From positions 1 to 8,524 of the forward strand of contig CAMWQS010000067.1 of the NCBI GenBank assembly GCA_947176485.1: a stretch of 8,524 nucleotides of DNA. Reading direction: 5' to 3'. Under the pieces are notes generated by a model, which saw only the letters and a list, made by a program, of their open reading frames with translations, had not been told where the DNA came from and did no database searches. Of the stretch, positions 5,482 through 8,524 are shown piece by piece (within the stretch, counting starts at the first letter, position 1; each line of letters starts with the position of its first letter). Made by a program: the position numbers and the translations under genes. The stretch comes from an uncultured Clostridia bacterium. Lineage in GTDB: Bacteria > Bacillota > Clostridia > Christensenellales > Borkfalkiaceae.

Positions 5482-6171
5482 GTGAAATTAATCGTTTTTA
5501 AAAAAAGTATTATCCTTGCCGTTTGCTTAATAGTTGCGGCGGGCGCAATTATAGGTATTTGCTGCGGCGTGGCGGCGACGACTGCCTCTGCCGCAACCGA
5601 GAAGGTTATAGTTATCGACGCGGGGCACGGCGGAATTGACGCGGGCATTCACGGCGTGGAATCGGGCGCGAAGGAAAGCGATATTAATCTTGCCATTGCG
5701 AAAAAGCTTAAAGGCTATTTTTCGGGTGCAGGATTTAAAGTGGTTATGACGAGGACGGACAACGGCGGACTTTACGGGCTGTCTACCAAGGGTTTTAAGA
5801 TGCGCGATATGAAAAAGCGCAAACAGATTATCGAGGACTGCAACGCCGATATGGTTATATCCATTCACCAGAACTCCTGTCCCGTTCCTTCACGGCGGGG
5901 CGGTACGGCGTTTTTCGATAAGGACAGCGAGTGCGGAAAGGCGCTTGCCGATTTAATTCAAAGCTCTTTAAACGACATGGAGGAATGTGTTAAACAAAGC
6001 GCGGCACTTGCGGGGGACTATTATATGCTTAAATGCACCAAGAGCCCTTCCGTTATAGTTGAGTGCGGTTTTATGACCAACCCCGAGGACGATAAGCTGT
6101 TAAATACAGACGGTTACCGCGACAAATTGGCGTACGCAATTTTTAAAGGCGCGGTCAATTATTTTGCTTAA
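5482..6171 (+). CDS. cwlD: N-acetylmuramoyl-L-alanine amidase, CwlD type (Amidase_3)
   Basis: This zinc amidase cleaves the bond between muramic acid and the L-alanine of the peptide stem. CwlD in Bacillus does so in the spore cortex on the way to muramic-delta-lactam. The 229 residues start with a basic N-terminus and a hydrophobic segment (about 8-32), followed by ASA-A at 35-38, either a signal-peptidase site or the end of a membrane anchor. The Amidase_3 domain (about 41-227) carries the zinc ligands H49 in DAGHGG, E65 in AKESDIN and H129 in ISIHQN, and the catalytic E194 in VIVECGFMTNPEDD. The compact length and lack of binding repeats fit CwlD (about 237 residues in Bacillus) rather than a large autolysin. 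The GTG start is forced by an in-frame stop nine bases upstream, and there is no Shine-Dalgarno before it. It is divergent from the mrnC operon. A vegetative amidase is the alternative. Confidence 0.87.
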   Translation: MKLIVFKKSIILAVCLIVAAGAIIGICCGVAATTASAATEKVIVIDAGHGGIDAGIHGVESGAKESDINLAIAKKLKGYFSGAGFKVVMTRTDNGGLYGLSTKGFKMRDMKKRKQIIEDCNADMVISIHQNSCPVPSRRGGTAFFDKDSECGKALADLIQSSLNDMEECVKQSAALAGDYYMLKCTKSPSVIVECGFMTNPEDDKLLNTDGYRDKLAYAIFKGAVNYFA

Positions 6172-6181
6172 AATAAAATTT

Positions 6182-6214
6182 AAAGGCGCGGACTTACAGT
6201 CCGCGCCTTTTTTT
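6182..6214. terminator. Bidirectional intrinsic terminator between cwlD and the surface-protein gene
   Basis: A perfect 12-bp stem (AAAGGCGCGGAC at 6182-6193 and its complement at 6199-6210) encloses the five-base loop TTACA. On the plus strand the stem ends in an uninterrupted run of seven T (6208-6214), right after cwlD. On the minus strand the same stem is followed by TTTAAATTTTATTTT, so it can also stop leftward transcription arriving from the surface-protein gene. Confidence 0.9.
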
Positions 6215-6221
6215 AAAATTA

Positions 6222-6302
6222 AACCCGCGTATATTACTTAGCCATATCGGAGAAAAAACTACCACATTATTTCTTTTAAGCGCGAAGCTTTATACGCGGG
6301 TT
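6222..6302. repeat. 12-bp perfect inverted repeat with 57-base interior
   Basis: AACCCGCGTATA (6222-6233) and TATACGCGGGTT (6291-6302) are exact complements. The interior (6234-6290) is AT-rich with small possible hairpins (AGAAA/TTTCT; AAGC/GCTT). On the minus strand the closing stem is followed by TTTAATTTT, so it might contribute to termination of the surface-protein transcript. It is also the shape of a structured RNA closed by a terminal helix. I recognise no known RNA family in it. Confidence 0.55.
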
Positions 6303-6317
6303 ATTATGGAAACCCGC
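6296..6317. repeat. Nested 7-bp hairpin competing with the larger inverted repeat
   Basis: GCGGGTT (6296-6302) and AACCCGC (6311-6317) can pair across an eight-base loop. The left arm is the same sequence that closes the larger inverted repeat 6222-6302, so the two structures exclude each other. A third weak option pairs CCCG (6313-6316) with CGGG (6322-6325). All lie just past the surface-protein stop codon on the minus strand. Confidence 0.5.
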
Positions 6318-6331
6318 TAAACGGGGAACCA

Positions 6332-8524
6332 TCAAGCAAGTAAATCTTTATCGGTTACGTCGTCGTAGAAGCCGTCGGAATCGTCCGTAGAACGGCGGGC
6401 TTTTAACGCAATAACGAGCGCGATTAACGAAATAACCAAAACCGCGATGCTTACGATTATAAGCGCAATCTGCCAACCGACGAGACTGGTGCCCGTCTGC
6501 TCGTTTATTACCGGTACCACGGGGGTCGTAGCCGAAACTTCGAGGTAGCCGTGAACGGTATTGTAGTTTACTGCGTCGTCGGGGGTAAACGTGTAATAAC
6601 ACTTATTCGTCCCCTCTTGCAGCTCGTACGCGCCGTTGTCCCAAGTGAGCTTGCCCGCGGGTGCGCCGCCGCCCGCCGCCAAAGTAAGCTCGCTCAAGCT
6701 TTTGCCAACCGAAAGACTGCCGCCCACGGAAGGATTTAAAACGGGATTTATTTTCTTAACCTCGAAGGTTGCGATTATATCGTCAATATCCTCGTAATTT
6801 TTATCAACAGTGAACTTGGCGGTAACCTTGTACTTGCCTGCATTCTTAACGTTGGCAGCGTCGATTATATTGCCGCCCTCGTCCTCGTATACGTAATTTA
6901 CGGTAACACCCTTGGGTAAATCTTTTAATTCAATTCCGCCCGTAACGGGGTTGCCGAAGTTGTAATCGGTATCCTTGGGTGCGAAAATTACCGGTTTATC
7001 AAGCGGCTTTTTGGAAACCGTAAGGTCGCCTATTTCAGCCGTCTTGGTTACGCCCTTATCGGTGAAGCTTAAAATAACCTTGGTATCGCCGTACTGCAAG
7101 CTGTCTGCGCCGTTTTCGTAGTTTACCGAATAGCCCTTGCCGCCCATATCGAGAATTTTCACGGTGTCGTCGTTGTACTTTGCGGTTACGGTAATCGTAG
7201 AAACGTCAAACTTATCGAGCGCGGTGTAATCCCTGTTGATGTCGTCGTCAACCGGCTCGGCGGTAAATTCGGTCAAAACTACGTCTTGAATTACGACGGA
7301 CATTATCGTATCCGAGTAAGTGCCGAAGGTTACGGTAATCGTAAAATCGTCGCCGCCCTTGGTAGGCATTTTAACCGTGTTGGTTGCGCCCGATTTGTCC
7401 CAGTCGCCCACGATGGAATATCCGCCTACGATTTCGTCAGTATCGCCGCTGCTGAGAATACCCGTAACTTTAAGGTTCTGCTTTAAAACGGCTATGGAAG
7501 TTGAAGTGAACAGCTCGGGCTGTGATTCGCCCTTCCAGCTCACGCTGATAGCAACGTAATTTTGCTTTTCGGCTTTAAGTGTTTTAAAGCCCGTAACCAC
7601 CGCGTAGCTGTCAAGGTCTGCGGGGGTGAATATCCAATAATAGTCGTGTTGCCCCTCTTTAAGCGTGGGGTCTTGTTCGTCCCATTTAAGCGTGCCTTCA
7701 ACGGGCTCGCCGTCGTAGGTTGCAACCGCCGTTATATCGGGCAGAGCCTTACCCACGAAAAGCTTATCCGTGCCGTTGTATGTAACGTAAGTAACCACTA
7801 CCGTAGGTAGTGCAATGGTAATATTGAAGGTGCCGGATACGCTGCCCGTGTAGTTGCCCTTACCCGTTATCGTATAGCCTGCGACGCCTATTTCGACGTT
7901 GTTCTCGTATTCAACCGTGTAATCTTCGCCCTTTACAAGCGTGCGTCCGTTCAAGGTTACCACGGGCTCGGGTTCAATTGCTTCACCCGTCTGCTCGTAC
8001 GAAGCTTTAATTGCGGTAATCTCCGCCTTGGAAATATCCCCCTTAACAATCGAGAACGCCGTTGAAAGCGTACCTTTATAGTTACCCGCGCCGTTTACCT
8101 CAACCACAGCCGACAAGCCAACTTCCTTATTGTTGCGGTAAGTTACGGTGTAATCTTCGTCCTTGGTTAGCGTTTTGCCGTTTAAGGTTACGACTGGCTC
8201 GGGGGTTATTTCGGAACCCGTGTACTCGTACTTTTTCTCTATACCCGAAAGCGTTGCCTTTGAAAAATCTGCCTCAACGATTTTGAAGGTTATATTTTTT
8301 ACCGAATTGTACTTGCCCGTGCCCGTAATTTTTACGGTTGCGGTGCCCAAATCTGTATTTGCCGAATACTCAACCGTATAGTCCGTGCCTTTGACGAGGG
8401 TCTTTTCGCCCCGTTTTACGACGGGTTCGGGAGTGATTGCTTCGCCCGTCCATAAGTATTCTTCTTCGTAACCTGAAACTGGCGCGTATAGTAAATCGGC
8501 AACGAAGAATAAAATAACTGTCGT
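6332..8524 (-). CDS. Membrane-anchored surface protein with bacterial Ig-like repeats (5'-truncated by the window edge)
   Basis: The frame is open from the right edge (8524) to the TGA at 6332-6334, giving 730 visible codons with the N-terminus outside the window. An internal TTG at 8350 is not the start, because upstream codons continue the same repeat pattern. Visible order: three tandem 76-77-residue repeats (8276-8503, 8045-8275, 7814-8044) with the pattern YTG-x-x-ITPEPVV...GxTLxKxxDYTVxYxNN...GxGNYxG; a domain at 7565-7801 with GKAL...EGTLKWD...FTPADLDSY; two further Ig-like domains (about 7271-7558 and 7004-7267); an MBG/YDG-like domain (about 6752-7000) ending in VKNAGKYKVTAKFTV; and a second GK-S-L...GKLTWD...FTPDDAVNY domain (about 6521-6757). 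A single membrane helix (6404-6475) and a short acidic cytoplasmic tail close it. There is no LPXTG sorting signal. Such proteins are usually adhesins or stalks; the ligand is unknown. Confidence 0.88.
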   Translation of the reverse strand, partial: TTVILFFVADLLYAPVSGYEEEYLWTGEAITPEPVVKRGEKTLVKGTDYTVEYSANTDLGTATVKITGTGKYNSVKNITFKIVEADFSKATLSGIEKKYEYTGSEITPEPVVTLNGKTLTKDEDYTVTYRNNKEVGLSAVVEVNGAGNYKGTLSTAFSIVKGDISKAEITAIKASYEQTGEAIEPEPVVTLNGRTLVKGEDYTVEYENNVEIGVAGYTITGKGNYTGSVSGTFNITIALPTVVVTYVTYNGTDKLFVGKALPDITAVATYDGEPVEGTLKWDEQDPTLKEGQHDYYWIFTPADLDSYAVVTGFKTLKAEKQNYVAISVSWKGESQPELFTSTSIAVLKQNLKVTGILSSGDTDEIVGGYSIVGDWDKSGATNTVKMPTKGGDDFTITVTFGTYSDTIMSVVIQDVVLTEFTAEPVDDDINRDYTALDKFDVSTITVTAKYNDDTVKILDMGGKGYSVNYENGADSLQYGDTKVILSFTDKGVTKTAEIGDLTVSKKPLDKPVIFAPKDTDYNFGNPVTGGIELKDLPKGVTVNYVYEDEGGNIIDAANVKNAGKYKVTAKFTVDKNYEDIDDIIATFEVKKINPVLNPSVGGSLSVGKSLSELTLAAGGGAPAGKLTWDNGAYELQEGTNKCYYTFTPDDAVNYNTVHGYLEVSATTPVVPVINEQTGTSLVGWQIALIIVSIAVLVISLIALVIALKARRSTDDSDGFYDDVTDKDLLA
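6404..6475 (-). other. C-terminal transmembrane anchor of the surface protein
   Basis: The encoded stretch starting at WQIALIIVSIAVLVI and continuing to ALVIALK is about 24 hydrophobic residues followed by ARR, then an acidic tail (DDSDGFYDDVTDKD). This fits a single-pass anchor with the C-terminus in the cytoplasm by the positive-inside rule. No sortase motif precedes it. Confidence 0.85.
7814..8503 (-). repeat. Three tandem 76-77-residue Ig-like repeats within the surface protein
   Basis: Units at 8276-8503, 8045-8275 and 7814-8044 follow one another without linkers. Shared positions include ADxxxA...SG at the start of each unit, TG-x-x-I-x-PEPVV, TL-x-K, DYTV-x-Y and G-x-GNY/KY near the end. 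The first visible unit is the most divergent (KRGEKTL replaces TLNGKTL). Phasing the units back to the right edge shows that the gene continues upstream and may hold more copies. Confidence 0.8.

Noticed and set aside
7814..8503. Tandem repeats as a CRISPR-like array
   Set aside because: The periodicity is about 230 bp, in frame, and explained by protein repeats with diverged DNA, not short direct repeats with spacers.

Overview
The window looks like a chromosomal segment of an uncultured, probably gut-associated Clostridia-type bacterium (Bacillota). Three things suggest this: the order dnaX-ybaB-recR, the order mrnC-rlmB-sigH-like, and a CwlD-type spore-cortex amidase, all known from Bacillus/Clostridium genomes. 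The base composition appears even across the window. I see no mobile element, CRISPR array, tRNA or rRNA.

Region by region. Bases 1-84 hold no gene I can support. Bases 85-5412 are one leftward (minus-strand) gene train, read in transcription order as mrnC, rlmB, sigH-like, dnaX, ybaB, recR, gpsA. Genes are packed with 4-nt gaps, an ATGA overlap, a 5-nt gap and a TAAATG junction. Only two spacers are longer (64 nt between dnaX and ybaB, 36 nt between recR and gpsA), and both carry the same 24-bp repeat, which can fold into a small RNA hairpin. A good sigma-A-type promoter with an extended -10 lies just upstream of mrnC and may drive all seven genes. The rightward gene cwlD (5482-6171) starts divergently from the same 69-bp region and ends at a strong bidirectional terminator. 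The convergent spacer 6172-6331 also contains an unexplained set of competing GC-rich inverted repeats. From 6332 to the right edge runs the 3' part of a large leftward gene for a membrane-anchored surface protein built from bacterial Ig-like repeats. It is open to the window edge, so its N-terminus is missing.

How the genes fit together. The operon joins RNA processing and modification (Mini-ribonuclease III and RlmB, both acting on 23S rRNA), a SigH-type alternative sigma factor, the clamp-loader subunit of DNA polymerase III, the nucleoid/recombination pair YbaB-RecR, and glycerol-3-phosphate dehydrogenase for phospholipid synthesis. It reads as a fusion of two clusters that are separate in Bacillus. 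CwlD and the SigH-like factor suggest sporulation ancestry, but the window alone does not prove that the organism sporulates.

I do not see an obvious new defence or mobile system. The best leads are the repeated intergenic hairpin (one copy supplies the apparent Shine-Dalgarno of gpsA), its look-alike inside dnaX, the overlapping divergent promoters with an SD-less cwlD start, and the alternating inverted repeats at 6222-6325.
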